Shown: one piece after another, positions 10,720 to 18,795 of the stretch
Position numbering within the stretch: position 1 is the stretch's first letter
Layout: each line of letters starts with the position of its first letter
NCBI GenBank assembly: GCA_003599475.1
Contig: QZKK01000232.1
Span: 1 to 64,000, forward strand
Length of the DNA stretch: 64,000 nucleotides
Origin: Desulfobacteraceae bacterium
GTDB taxonomy: Bacteria; Desulfobacterota; Desulfobacteria; Desulfobacterales; SURF-15
Direction of reading: 5' to 3'
Program-made: the position numbers and the translations under genes
Notes under the pieces: model-generated
Databases searched by the model: none
What the model saw: the letters and a program-made list of their open reading frames with translations, nothing else
What the model was told of the DNA's origin: nothing

Positions 10720-10943
10720 TCATGTAGGATCCCGGTCCTCATGTAGGTCGTGTCTGAAGGAAGTTTTACACGGATCTCCTCGAATTACCCCATTGATTCC
10801 TCTTGCTTGCAACGCTTATCGTATAAGCAGAGGAATCGCTGGGACCTTTTTGTCACCGGGTTCTCCACTCTCGGGGGCGGGTTCCATCCTCAGTCACCGA
10901 TCGGAGACGCCTTCAACCGATCTTACAGAGGACGAACCTTCGA

Positions 10944-11147
10944 ATGAACCATTTTTGCGAAAACCCGGAATGTGAATTCAATATCGTGCCGTGCCGGCCC
11001 GACACCGACAGGATCAAAATGCCCGGCGGCAGAGAAATCAGGCGCCACGGTATCGATTGCGGCGATCGGCAGATTTTTCTTTGTGATCGCTGCAGGAGTG
11101 CCGTAGGGCTGGTGACCGATAAAGCGGTTGAATGCGCGATCTGTTGA
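10944..11147 (+). CDS. Small Cys-rich zinc-ribbon-like protein
   Basis: A possible 67-residue protein with paired cysteines: HFCENPEC near the N-terminus, then IFLCDRCRSAV and a terminal ECAIC. Three Cys pairs suggest zinc or iron binding. An AGAGGA stretch lies about 11 bases upstream of the ATG. I recall similar short FCENPEC-type proteins in Desulfobacterota but cannot name a family. The preceding 220 bases hold no convincing gene. Confidence 0.55.
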   Translation: MNHFCENPECEFNIVPCRPDTDRIKMPGGREIRRHGIDCGDRQIFLCDRCRSAVGLVTDKAVECAIC

Positions 11148-11250
11148 CGGGGAAGCGGTTTTTTGTCCTTCGTTGGCCTTTCCGCTCTCGGCAACTGAGC
11201 CAGTTAAACCTCGACCGTTCTCTCAATGCTGAACACCTGCATCCCCTCCC

Positions 11251-11700
11251 TCAACCCGGCTTCTGGACCTCAATAAAATTACCCTCCGGATCTGCGGCAT
11301 AGACAAAGGTTATCTTTCCGACACCTTCCGCCTCAAAGGATGTGATTTCCCCAACCCTTCGACCTCCGTTTCGAATGACTTCTTCCACCGCCGCCGCCAC
11401 ATCGTCCACCTCGAAAGCGAGATGGCCGAAACCCTCCCGATTGGAAGCCGGCATACCTTTCGGCTCGTTTTCGGCGTACTGAAAGATTTCCAGGGTGGGA
11501 CCCTTTTCCCCGTGACCGGGCAGGCGAAGATGGATGCCCCTTATTCTCGCTCCGGAGACGCCGGTCCCTTTTTCCAGCCATCCGCCGGACAGGCGTCGTT
11601 CGGGGAGAATCCGGACGCATCCGAAAACGGACTCGTAAAATCGGGCAAGTTTCTCCCAATCGGCTGCAACGAGGTTCGTATGCCTGTATATCGCTTTCAT
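11251..11700 (-). CDS. VOC/glyoxalase superfamily protein
   Basis: A 149-residue single-domain vicinal oxygen chelate protein. It has the two beta-alpha-beta-beta-beta modules of the fold: HTNLVAADWEKLARFYESVFG at the N-terminus and GFGHLAFEVDDV with DPEGNFIEVQ at the C-terminus. Likely metal ligands are the His near residue 7, Glu in LEIFQY, His in GHLAFEV and Glu in FIEVQ. Members include glyoxalase I, dioxygenases and methylmalonyl-CoA epimerase; the substrate is not clear. The ATG follows AAGGG by a few bases. It lies 16 bases downstream of the 2-hydroxyacid dehydrogenase and is probably cotranscribed. Confidence 0.85.
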   Translation of the reverse strand: MKAIYRHTNLVAADWEKLARFYESVFGCVRILPERRLSGGWLEKGTGVSGARIRGIHLRLPGHGEKGPTLEIFQYAENEPKGMPASNREGFGHLAFEVDDVAAAVEEVIRNGGRRVGEITSFEAEGVGKITFVYAADPEGNFIEVQKPG

Positions 11701-11716
11701 TGTGCCCTTTTCGTGT

Positions 11717-12730
11717 TCATGGTGTTGATGATTTCTTGAACCTTTCCATCCGGCTCGCCCGGTCGGCGTTTACCGCTCCCTCCGGAACCTGTCCTCTGAG
11801 GATGGCCGCGGCCTGCTCCACGGTGTCCATGGCCTGCCCCAGTGCGCTCTCCGGGGTCGCTCCGCCCAGATGAGGAGTGGCCACCACATCCTCTCTTCTG
11901 GCCAACCGGAGGGAGGGCTTCTGATCTTCGGCACGCCCCACGTCCATGGCTGCCCCTGCGATCCGCCGCTCCTGGAGGGTCCTTTCCAAGGCTTCCTCAT
12001 CCACCAGGTTTCCCCGGGAGACATTGATGAAAAAAGCGGAAGGCTTCATACGGTCAAAGGCTTTCTCATCGAACAGATTCTCGGTTTCCTCCGTGGCCGG
12101 GGCAAGCGGCAGGATGAAGTCGGCTTCCGCCAGGAGTTTTTCGAATTCGACCTGTCGGATCGCTTCCTTTTGGACACTCACATAGGGATCATAAACCAGA
12201 ACGTTCATCCCGAGTGCAAGCGCAACGTCGCAGAGGTAGGACCCGATGCGGCCGTAGCCGACGACGCCGATCGTGCTGCCGGAAAGCTGGCGCCCCATCC
12301 GGGGCCCGGGCTCCCGGTTCAGCCGGTATTCGACGGCGGAGCAAGTGACGTTTCGCGCGACATCCAGCATCAGCGCCAGAGCCATTTCGGCGGTCGAGAC
12401 GGTAAAATGGGGCTTTGCCCGGGTGACCAGAATACCGTTTGCCGAGGCGGCCTCCACATCGATACTCCGGATGTCGATCGCGCAACGCAGAAAAGCGATC
12501 AGATCCGGGGCGTTGGCGAAGAGCTCCGCATCGCCCGGAGTCTGCCGGTAAGAGATGATAAGACCGCAGCCTCGAGTGTAATGGATGAGTTCGCGGGTCG
12601 TAAGTTCGCGGTTCAAGGGGTTGGTCTGAACCTTTCCGAGCTTTTTCAGCTCGGAAAGCGTCTTTTCCCCGTAGTAGACCGATAAGGCTTCCGGTGGATG
12701 AGTCAGAAAAATCGATGCCGTCGATGCCAT
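11717..12730 (-). CDS. D-isomer-specific 2-hydroxyacid dehydrogenase
   Basis: NAD(P)-dependent reductase of 337 residues in the PGDH/CtBP superfamily. The nucleotide-binding motif is GVVGYGRIGSYL, the catalytic Arg lies in NVSRGNLVDEEAL, and the catalytic His in VVATPHLGG. The usual DVFExEP segment with the catalytic Glu is replaced by DVGRAEDQKP, so Glu or Asp there may do the job. An AAAGGAGG site eight bases before the ATG supports the start. It heads an operon with the VOC protein. Substrate is not evident. Confidence 0.87.
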   Translation of the reverse strand: MASTASIFLTHPPEALSVYYGEKTLSELKKLGKVQTNPLNRELTTRELIHYTRGCGLIISYRQTPGDAELFANAPDLIAFLRCAIDIRSIDVEAASANGILVTRAKPHFTVSTAEMALALMLDVARNVTCSAVEYRLNREPGPRMGRQLSGSTIGVVGYGRIGSYLCDVALALGMNVLVYDPYVSVQKEAIRQVEFEKLLAEADFILPLAPATEETENLFDEKAFDRMKPSAFFINVSRGNLVDEEALERTLQERRIAGAAMDVGRAEDQKPSLRLARREDVVATPHLGGATPESALGQAMDTVEQAAAILRGQVPEGAVNADRASRMERFKKSSTP

Positions 12731-12892
12731 GGAGGATCCCTCCTTTCAATCGGGTTAAAGCAAGATCTGGTTCTTCTTCGATCGCGTCTCGCCGGCGGAA
12801 ATGATAACTCATCTGCTCCGCTCACAATGCAAAACGGAATGTTGAATGATGGGTTCTCTTGCCCGGTCCCCGGATAAATACCACGATTCATG

Positions 12893-14464
12893 TCAAAACG
12901 GAAAATCCTCTTTATAATCTACCTTCTGATCGATTTTTTTCACCACAGGCTTTTGGGCTGTCTTGTGAACCCGGTTTCCGTCAACATAAATGGCTTTGAA
13001 AGGTTTTGTGGGGCACGCATGTTCGCATCCTCCGCAGCCGATGCAGTATTCCGCTTTCACTTCAGGGATCACGAGCTGTTTGTTCGCCGGATTCGGATAC
13101 GGCACCATGTTGACCGCCTTCGTCGGACAGTGCTCGGAACACGCGCCGCAATTCGTATTGTCCGTATAGACCACGCAGTTTTCCTTGATGAATTTCGCGA
13201 CCCCAAGCTGGGTAAGCTTCTTCTTTTCCGCGGGTAGAGGTAGAATGGCGCCGCTTGGGCAGATTTCCATGCAGGCCGTGCAATCGTAGTTGCAGTGGCC
13301 GGCTTGGTAATTCATCCTCGGCTGCATCATTCCGAGGAGACCGTATTCTAGGAACGAAGGCACGAGCACCCGCGACGGGCAGGTGCTCATGCAGAGATGG
13401 CATGCCGTGCAAGTTGAGGTAAAATGCTCGATGCTCCGGGATCCGGGAGGAGAGACCGGGCTCGTCACACGAATCGGAATCGTCGTCGGCTTGCTCTGGA
13501 TGATCCTCTTCGTTTGCTCAGCGAAGCCCGCGATTCCAACGAACCAAATTACCGAGTTGAGAATGAAACCTCGCCGCTCGGGTTCATGCTGCGAAGTCGG
13601 GAGGTTTCTGAGCCACCGGTTTTCAAACCGCAACCCTTGTCTCGGACAGGCCGCGAAGCAATTGTAGCAGCCAACGCACCGAGTGGCATCAACGGTCCTG
13701 TTTTGAATATCGATGCAACCCGCCTTACAGACTGCTTCACACAATTTGCATCCCTTGCAGGCATCTGGATCCATGGCAATCTGGAACAGCGAAAGCTTGG
13801 AAAGAAGACCCAGCAGCGCACCCACAGGACAGACAGTATTGCAATAAAGGCGGCCATGCCTGGCGGAAAGCATCGCAACCAGGATCAGCATCGATAGGGA
13901 GATGCCGACGGATATCGGCGCTATCAGAGGCCATTGTACGCGGTAAAGGGCGTGCACGCCCATCCGTTCAAGCGCTATTGCGGCCGCATTGTTCATGGAG
14001 AGAACAACGGGACGGACCAGGTTTGAGAAGATGCGGCCGAAGGTGCTGAACGGATCGAGAAGGTTCAGCACAAAACCACTGCCTGCGATCAGAAGGACAA
14101 CCGTCAGGGCAAAAACGGCGTATCTGAGGACATTGTGCGGAGCTGAGTATCGATAGGTGCGTCGCTTGCTGTTCTTCCGGGACACGAAGCCAATCACATC
14201 CTGGAAGGTTCCCAGGGGACAGATGGTCGAGCAATAGGTGCGACCGAAGAAAACGGTGAGGATCAAGACCACGATGAATCCGGTTGCACCGAGGGCCGCT
14301 GCACTCAAGAACTTCAGCAGCGACGGGACAAATTGGAGATACAACAGTTCTCTAGAGAAGGATTGCGCTCCGAAATTGCGGAAATCTAAAAACAAAAACG
14401 CGATCAGCGCAAAGAACACGGCCGATATGACAATCCGAAGCGATTTTAGCCGGTTGAGTCTCAT
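12893..14464 (-). CDS. Membrane polyferredoxin, NapH/CcoG-like
   Basis: A 523-residue inner-membrane iron-sulphur protein. The N-terminal half has several membrane segments and two CxxxCP motifs (CSTICPLGTF, CNTVCPVGAL) as in NapH/NosR-type 4Fe-4S membrane proteins. The C-terminal half carries six further Cys clusters, such as CKGCKLC, CVGCYNC, CTACHLC, CTACMEIC, CGACSEHC and CIGCGGC. It probably moves electrons between the quinone pool and a periplasmic or cytoplasmic partner. The start at 14464 lies four bases after the stop of the DUF362 gene, so the two are translationally coupled. The pairing suggests a joint redox function. Confidence 0.88.
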   Translation of the reverse strand: MRLNRLKSLRIVISAVFFALIAFLFLDFRNFGAQSFSRELLYLQFVPSLLKFLSAAALGATGFIVVLILTVFFGRTYCSTICPLGTFQDVIGFVSRKNSKRRTYRYSAPHNVLRYAVFALTVVLLIAGSGFVLNLLDPFSTFGRIFSNLVRPVVLSMNNAAAIALERMGVHALYRVQWPLIAPISVGISLSMLILVAMLSARHGRLYCNTVCPVGALLGLLSKLSLFQIAMDPDACKGCKLCEAVCKAGCIDIQNRTVDATRCVGCYNCFAACPRQGLRFENRWLRNLPTSQHEPERRGFILNSVIWFVGIAGFAEQTKRIIQSKPTTIPIRVTSPVSPPGSRSIEHFTSTCTACHLCMSTCPSRVLVPSFLEYGLLGMMQPRMNYQAGHCNYDCTACMEICPSGAILPLPAEKKKLTQLGVAKFIKENCVVYTDNTNCGACSEHCPTKAVNMVPYPNPANKQLVIPEVKAEYCIGCGGCEHACPTKPFKAIYVDGNRVHKTAQKPVVKKIDQKVDYKEDFPF

Positions 14465-14468
14465 GATC

Positions 14469-15389
14469 TTACAACTTGATTCGGTTGATGGACAGGGCAT
14501 TCAGATCGATCCGGCCGAGATTCATCTCTGCAGCGAGCTGAATGTGACGGATGTCGCCGGGTTCGGCGCCGAAGATTTTCGCAGCGGCGGCGTCTGCAGC
14601 CACCGAGTCCGTGGAAACGATCTGTGATTTCATCGGAACCACATCGTCAACCGTGACCCCGCGCGGACCGTTCCGCTTAATCACATTGTAGGCATCCACA
14701 ACCGTGAGGGTGGGCTTGCGGTATGAGGCAAAATCCGCGATGCACTGATGAAGATCGTTGCGGTGCCAATACCAGCGATCCCACACCACACCCATCAGGT
14801 TTTTCATGCCGATGGTAAGCATCGATGACGTGTGATGTTTCAGGATGGGAACATTGATGAACACATCCGCGTTTAAAAGAAGCTCGTGGACTTTGGCTTC
14901 AGTGAGCCGCTGCCCTTTCGGAATGGAGACCGTCTGATAGTATCCTTCACTGTCGCCGGAGACGATTTTTCCTCCTGCTTCTTTCACGGCGCTTTCGATG
15001 CCGCTGTTTTTGTAGCATCGCATCCATTGATCGCAGGTATGATCGAACACGGAGACTTGTTTGGCTCCGGCGTTCAGACAATGTTCGATGATACGCGCCA
15101 CGAGCTTCGGATGTGTATTGCCGGCACGCTCCGGTGTGACGTCCCAGCCGATGTTCGGCTTTACCAGAACCTTGCTGCCCCCGGGCACAAACTTTTCCAT
15201 CCCACCAAGCGAGGCGATGGCCTGATCGAACATGACCTCCGGCTCGCCGCCTTTAACGGCGACAAGATCGTATGGTGCAGGAGACACGGGGGGTGCCGCA
15301 AATAGTTTCGCATAGCCTCCAAAGGCCAACGTGGAGCCGGCTGCAATACCGCCTCCAATGGCCTTTTTTAAAAAATCTCGACGATCCAT
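14469..15389 (-). CDS. DUF362 protein with Tat signal
   Basis: A 306-residue exported protein. The N-terminus MDRRDFLKKAIGGGIAAG is a twin-arginine signal, pointing to export in a folded, probably cofactor-bearing state. The rest matches the DUF362 domain: VLVKPNIGWD, a conserved region with FINVPILKHH and GMKNLMGVVWDR, and the terminal STDSVAADAAAA. DUF362 proteins are often encoded with ferredoxins, as here with the polyferredoxin immediately downstream. AGGAGGATCAC before the ATG is a strong ribosome-binding site. Biochemical function is unknown. Confidence 0.88.
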   Translation of the reverse strand: MDRRDFLKKAIGGGIAAGSTLAFGGYAKLFAAPPVSPAPYDLVAVKGGEPEVMFDQAIASLGGMEKFVPGGSKVLVKPNIGWDVTPERAGNTHPKLVARIIEHCLNAGAKQVSVFDHTCDQWMRCYKNSGIESAVKEAGGKIVSGDSEGYYQTVSIPKGQRLTEAKVHELLLNADVFINVPILKHHTSSMLTIGMKNLMGVVWDRWYWHRNDLHQCIADFASYRKPTLTVVDAYNVIKRNGPRGVTVDDVVPMKSQIVSTDSVAADAAAAKIFGAEPGDIRHIQLAAEMNLGRIDLNALSINRIKL

Positions 15390-15565
15390 GTGATCCTCCT
15401 ATGTTTTTCTCCGATAATTGTCGCAGTTACAGTAGAAACGTAAGCTGCAGTGCTCTCTTTTATGCCGGAACGGCGACTCATCGGTTCTGTCCTGAACGGT
15501 TTCCCATGAGCGGCAGGGCAGATTGATCTCTTTGAGAGCTCTCCACTCATGACGATTTCCTCCAT

Positions 15566-15661
15566 TTATAAACGGTCTTCCCAAAACCGAATCGCATGTT
15601 CGATCCAGCCATCGGCATCCGTACCCGTACCGAGCCCGAAGCCGTGACCGGCATTCTTAAT
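15566..15661 (-). pseudogene. Remnant: C-terminus of an alpha/beta hydrolase
   Basis: Thirty-two codons that read KNAGHGFGLGTGTDADGW and then IEHAIRFWEDRL before a stop. The HGFG with its catalytic His and the final amphipathic helix ending in W are typical of the C-terminus of acetyl-xylan-esterase-like alpha/beta hydrolases. The frame closes at once upstream, so the rest of the gene is gone. Confidence 0.5.
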
Positions 15662-15705
15662 TTACGATACTTGACCTATACCGGTCATACAAGCTTTTCT
15701 GAAAA

Positions 15706-15900
15706 CTATCCTACCCGGGCATGATTGTGTCTGGCAAGCTGATAGGCGCGTCCGATGACGGCGAAATTCATTCCCGAACCGGACCGGACGTTCAATATCT
15801 GAGTGGTAACAGACACCCAGCTTGGGGGGTATGCAGCAGACCGAAAATTGTGATCCACCGCCTCGATATGCCGCAGAGGCGGGCTGATCGGACGATGCCC
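15706..15900 (-). pseudogene. Remnant: bacterial SH3-domain fragment
   Basis: An open stretch with SVTTQILNVRSGSGMNFAVIG, which is the characteristic NVRSGPG...VIG start of an SH3b domain, then it ends at a stop after about 14 more residues. No start codon with a ribosome-binding site and no rest of the domain are present. Low-scoring but the motif is distinctive. Confidence 0.35.
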
Positions 15901-15908
15901 GATTGAGC

Positions 15909-16025
15909 CTATTCAGCTTTTTGGAGCCTTCTCAGGAGCAGGGGCGGGGTGATGGCCGTGGTGATGAAAACCATCATGATGACGGCTGCGTAGAGAGCCG
16001 GGTCCAGCGGAAAAGCGGATACACG
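15909..16025 (-). pseudogene. Remnant: C-terminus of a CPA2-type cation:proton antiporter
   Basis: Reads PLDPALYAAVIMMVFITTA followed by ITPPLLLRRLQKAE and a stop. The last membrane helix with ITPPLL is typical of the end of KefB/NhaS-like antiporter membrane domains. Upstream the frame loses similarity, so only about 35 residues remain. Confidence 0.45.
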
Positions 16026-16130
16026 AGGCCTGGCCGAAAAAGCTTGTCCGGCGTTTCAAATTGAGGCATAATGCCCGGCAGTTTCAACTTTCGATGAACT
16101 GAACGTTTGCGCTGCTTTTGAGCCCCGGAA

Positions 16131-17240
16131 ATGGATTCCTCTCTCAAGCTGTTTACACGGGAAAACATCTTCGCCCTGGCCTTTCTGGCGATCCTGCTCG
16201 CCGTGCTGCGGGTGGTGGCGATCCTTCTCAGCCCGTTTCTGGAGGATTTTCTCTGGGCTTTTCTACTTACCATCACTTTTTACCCCGCATATCTCTTCGT
16301 ATGTAAAAAGCTTGGAGACAGGGCCACCCTGGCGGCCCTCCTGCTGACCCTGCTGGTTCTTCTGATGCTGATCGTACCGGGCTTTTTCGTTTTGCTGAAT
16401 CTCGGGCAGGAGGCGAAAAATGCCTACGACTTCCTGTCTTCCGTTCATTGGGAGGAAAAGAGCCGATGGCTCATCGAGCGCCTTCAGGCTTTTGATCTTT
16501 CCAATCGTCTTCGGGAATGGAACCTATGGCCTGAAAACGGAGTAGACGTTTTTGAAAGGGGCATCGTTACCGGGGCGAACCAGATTCCCAAGATCATCGT
16601 GGAGCAGGTTTCACGAATCTTCAAGAATCTTGCATTCTTCGGTTTTCACGTGCTGCTGGTTTCGATCACCCTGTTTTTCTTTTTCAGGGACGGCGCCCGC
16701 TATGCAGGGCAGTTCATCGGGCTGCTGCCTTTGGAGCCCGGCCATCGCGCCATCATCTCGGCAACCATATATAGAACCGTCTCGGCGGTTGTCCGCGGCA
16801 TGTTCATCACGGCCGTGGTCCAGGGTGTGCTGGCAGGAGCGGGCTTTGCACTGGTGGGTCTTCCGGTGCCCATCCTCCTCGGGCTGATGACTTCCATCAC
16901 ATCCTTTATCCCCTTTCTGGGGTCGGCTTCCGTATGGATTCCGGCAACCATCTCCCTGTTCATCCTGGGCCGGACTGGAGCCGGTGTGGTCCTGGCACTG
17001 TACGGCATTCTGGTGATCAGTGCGATCGATAACATCCTCAAGCCGCTGATCATCGGAGAAGGAACCCGGATCCCCGTATTCCTTCTTTTCTTTATCATCC
17101 TCGGCGGACTGCAGGTGTACGGCTTTCTGGGGATTTTCCTAGGGCCGATCAGTCTTGCCCTGGGAATGGCCTTCCTGGCGATCTACCGCGAGGTGTACCT
17201 TGAAGCGCCGGATGCGAAGGAAGCCGAACCCGGCAAGTGA
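16131..17240 (+). CDS. AI-2E family transporter
   Basis: A 369-residue polytopic inner-membrane protein of the AI-2E/PerM family (DUF20). It has about eight hydrophobic segments and a soluble region (residues about 95-150) after the third, followed by the family's conserved helices including GLPVPILLGLMTSITSFIPFLG and DNILKPLIIGEGTRIPVF. Members export small molecules such as autoinducer-2 or act in Na+/H+ exchange; the substrate is unknown here. The start codon has a poor ribosome-binding site. It sits alone, divergent from the remnant region and convergent with the M23 peptidase gene. Confidence 0.87.
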   Translation: MDSSLKLFTRENIFALAFLAILLAVLRVVAILLSPFLEDFLWAFLLTITFYPAYLFVCKKLGDRATLAALLLTLLVLLMLIVPGFFVLLNLGQEAKNAYDFLSSVHWEEKSRWLIERLQAFDLSNRLREWNLWPENGVDVFERGIVTGANQIPKIIVEQVSRIFKNLAFFGFHVLLVSITLFFFFRDGARYAGQFIGLLPLEPGHRAIISATIYRTVSAVVRGMFITAVVQGVLAGAGFALVGLPVPILLGLMTSITSFIPFLGSASVWIPATISLFILGRTGAGVVLALYGILVISAIDNILKPLIIGEGTRIPVFLLFFIILGGLQVYGFLGIFLGPISLALGMAFLAIYREVYLEAPDAKEAEPGK

Positions 17241-17300
17241 GGCCATCTTAATGGGCGTTTCGTTTCTCACGGCATGACCGGTCCGCCCCGCATTGCAGGC

Positions 17301-18590
17301 CTATTGTTCTTTGACGGCTGCTTCGGCTACCTGTGTGGCTTGGAGGGATGACGCAGGGTCCGGAATCGCTTCGATCCGCGCCTGGAGGGCCTCCATCTTT
17401 TTTCCATAGATCGGGACCGAACCTTCCGGAATCGCTCTTTCGGGCGGCAAAGAGATGTTGAGATGATCGAATACCCTGTCGTTTTTCCAGAACCGGAATT
17501 CAAGATGCGGACCTGTTGCCAATCCGGTGCTTCCGACATTTCCGATGAGATCCCCCCGCTGGATCCGAACACCTTCCCGGATTCCCCGCCGGATGGTATC
17601 CAGATGCAGGTATTCGGTCCGGTAGAGCCCCGGGTGCCGGATGACGATGTATTTCCCCCGCTGGCTGTTGTAGCCGGTTTTGAAAATCACCCCGTCGCCC
17701 ACACTGTACACGGGAGTTCCTGTGGGAGCCGCATAGTCGATACCCAAATGGGGTTTGCGGATGTTTAGGATCGGATGGAGCCGCCGGGTTGAAGGAAGCG
17801 AGGTGATTCTTGTGTATTTCAAAGGCGCCTTCAGAAAAGATTTCCGGAGGCTGTTTCCGCTCTCATCGTAGTACCCTTCGCTCTCTTCATGTTCAAAGTA
17901 AAAGGCGCGGTAGGCTTCTTCCTTATGGATGAATTCGGCCGCAAGTATTTTCCCCGGTTCGATCGGGAGGTCTTCGACATATTGCCGTTCGTAGATGAGC
18001 TTGAATCGATCCCCCGCCTGCAGGTGATGGAAATCGATGGTCCATGCATAAATCTCAGACAGCTTCTCCACCAGATCGTACTCAAGCCCCAACCGGGAAA
18101 ATGTCGTGCTCAACGATTCGTGGATGACAGCGGAGGCTTCCTCGATTCTTGTTTCGACCGGTTTGCTGCCCAGGTAGACATTCAACTCGGTCAGGTTGTA
18201 GACCACGTAATTGACAGAATCCTGCTCGTAGACAAGGAATCGAGCGGCAGCATCCGTGCCGCCTTCTTTGATGATGCAGTAGGGGTTGCCGGCCTTGATT
18301 TTCCGGAAGTCGAAAACGGCCTCCGAATTTTTTGCCACCGCATCGATGCTTGCATGCGAAACGTTGTGGGCGAGAAGGATCCTCGAGAGATTCTGGTTCT
18401 TTTTTACGACCTTTTTTTCGAACCGAAAATCATCACAGGAGATCCCGTATATCTGCGCCCCGCAATCCGAAGCATCACCGTCGGATCCGGCCGTGGGGGA
18501 GGCCGAAACGCTTCCGAAGGTAAAGATTAGGTACAAAAAAAGAATACTGAAAAACAGGCTTCGAGGTCGATCCGCGTCGCTCGTCGTCAT
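17301..18590 (-). CDS. M23 family metallopeptidase, exported
   Basis: A 429-residue putative peptidoglycan endopeptidase. The N-terminus has a hydrophobic stretch (FFSILFLYLIFTFGSVSAS) that looks like a signal peptide or anchor. A central region resembles the LysM-like/OapA segment of Csd3-type enzymes. The C-terminal M23 domain has HLGIDYAAPTGTPV (Zn ligands His and Asp) and YLHLDTI. The usual HLH motif reads TGPHLEFRFW: the second His, normally a Zn ligand, is Glu, a change also possible for a functional acidic ligand. The ATG at 18590 gives the signal peptide but has a weak ribosome-binding site; a longer start would add an unlikely leader. Confidence 0.85.
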   Translation of the reverse strand: MTTSDADRPRSLFFSILFLYLIFTFGSVSASPTAGSDGDASDCGAQIYGISCDDFRFEKKVVKKNQNLSRILLAHNVSHASIDAVAKNSEAVFDFRKIKAGNPYCIIKEGGTDAAARFLVYEQDSVNYVVYNLTELNVYLGSKPVETRIEEASAVIHESLSTTFSRLGLEYDLVEKLSEIYAWTIDFHHLQAGDRFKLIYERQYVEDLPIEPGKILAAEFIHKEEAYRAFYFEHEESEGYYDESGNSLRKSFLKAPLKYTRITSLPSTRRLHPILNIRKPHLGIDYAAPTGTPVYSVGDGVIFKTGYNSQRGKYIVIRHPGLYRTEYLHLDTIRRGIREGVRIQRGDLIGNVGSTGLATGPHLEFRFWKNDRVFDHLNISLPPERAIPEGSVPIYGKKMEALQARIEAIPDPASSLQATQVAEAAVKEQ

Positions 18591-18680
18591 GGGTCTGTTT
18601 CCGTTCAACTGATCGGTTGAATTTTTATAAAAGAACATCGGTTTACAGGCCGCAACCGCCGCCATCATTCGGTTTGCGCT

Positions 18681-18709
18681 CGTATACACGAATTCAAATC
18701 GGCGTGCAA
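18681..18709 (-). promoter_or_regulatory. Possible sigma70-like promoter for the M23 gene
   Basis: On the minus strand TTGCAC and TATACG are separated by 17 bases, about 90 bases upstream of the M23 peptidase start. Both boxes match the consensus at four of six positions. Confidence 0.3.
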
Positions 18710-18795
18710 GAGATTATCCGCCGAGAAATCATACCGGAATCATGCAGTGTCGGAACCGAACTCGGCGATATCCATGATTTCCGTTTCCAACATCT

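Noticed and set aside
10750..10947. Possible 65-residue protein before the Cys-rich small gene
   Set aside because: No ribosome-binding site and no family-like pattern; likely intergenic sequence.
18742..18794. A 17-codon frame (MLETEIMDIAEF...) just after the transglycosylase stop on the minus strand
   Set aside because: Short, no ribosome-binding site and no reason to think it is translated.
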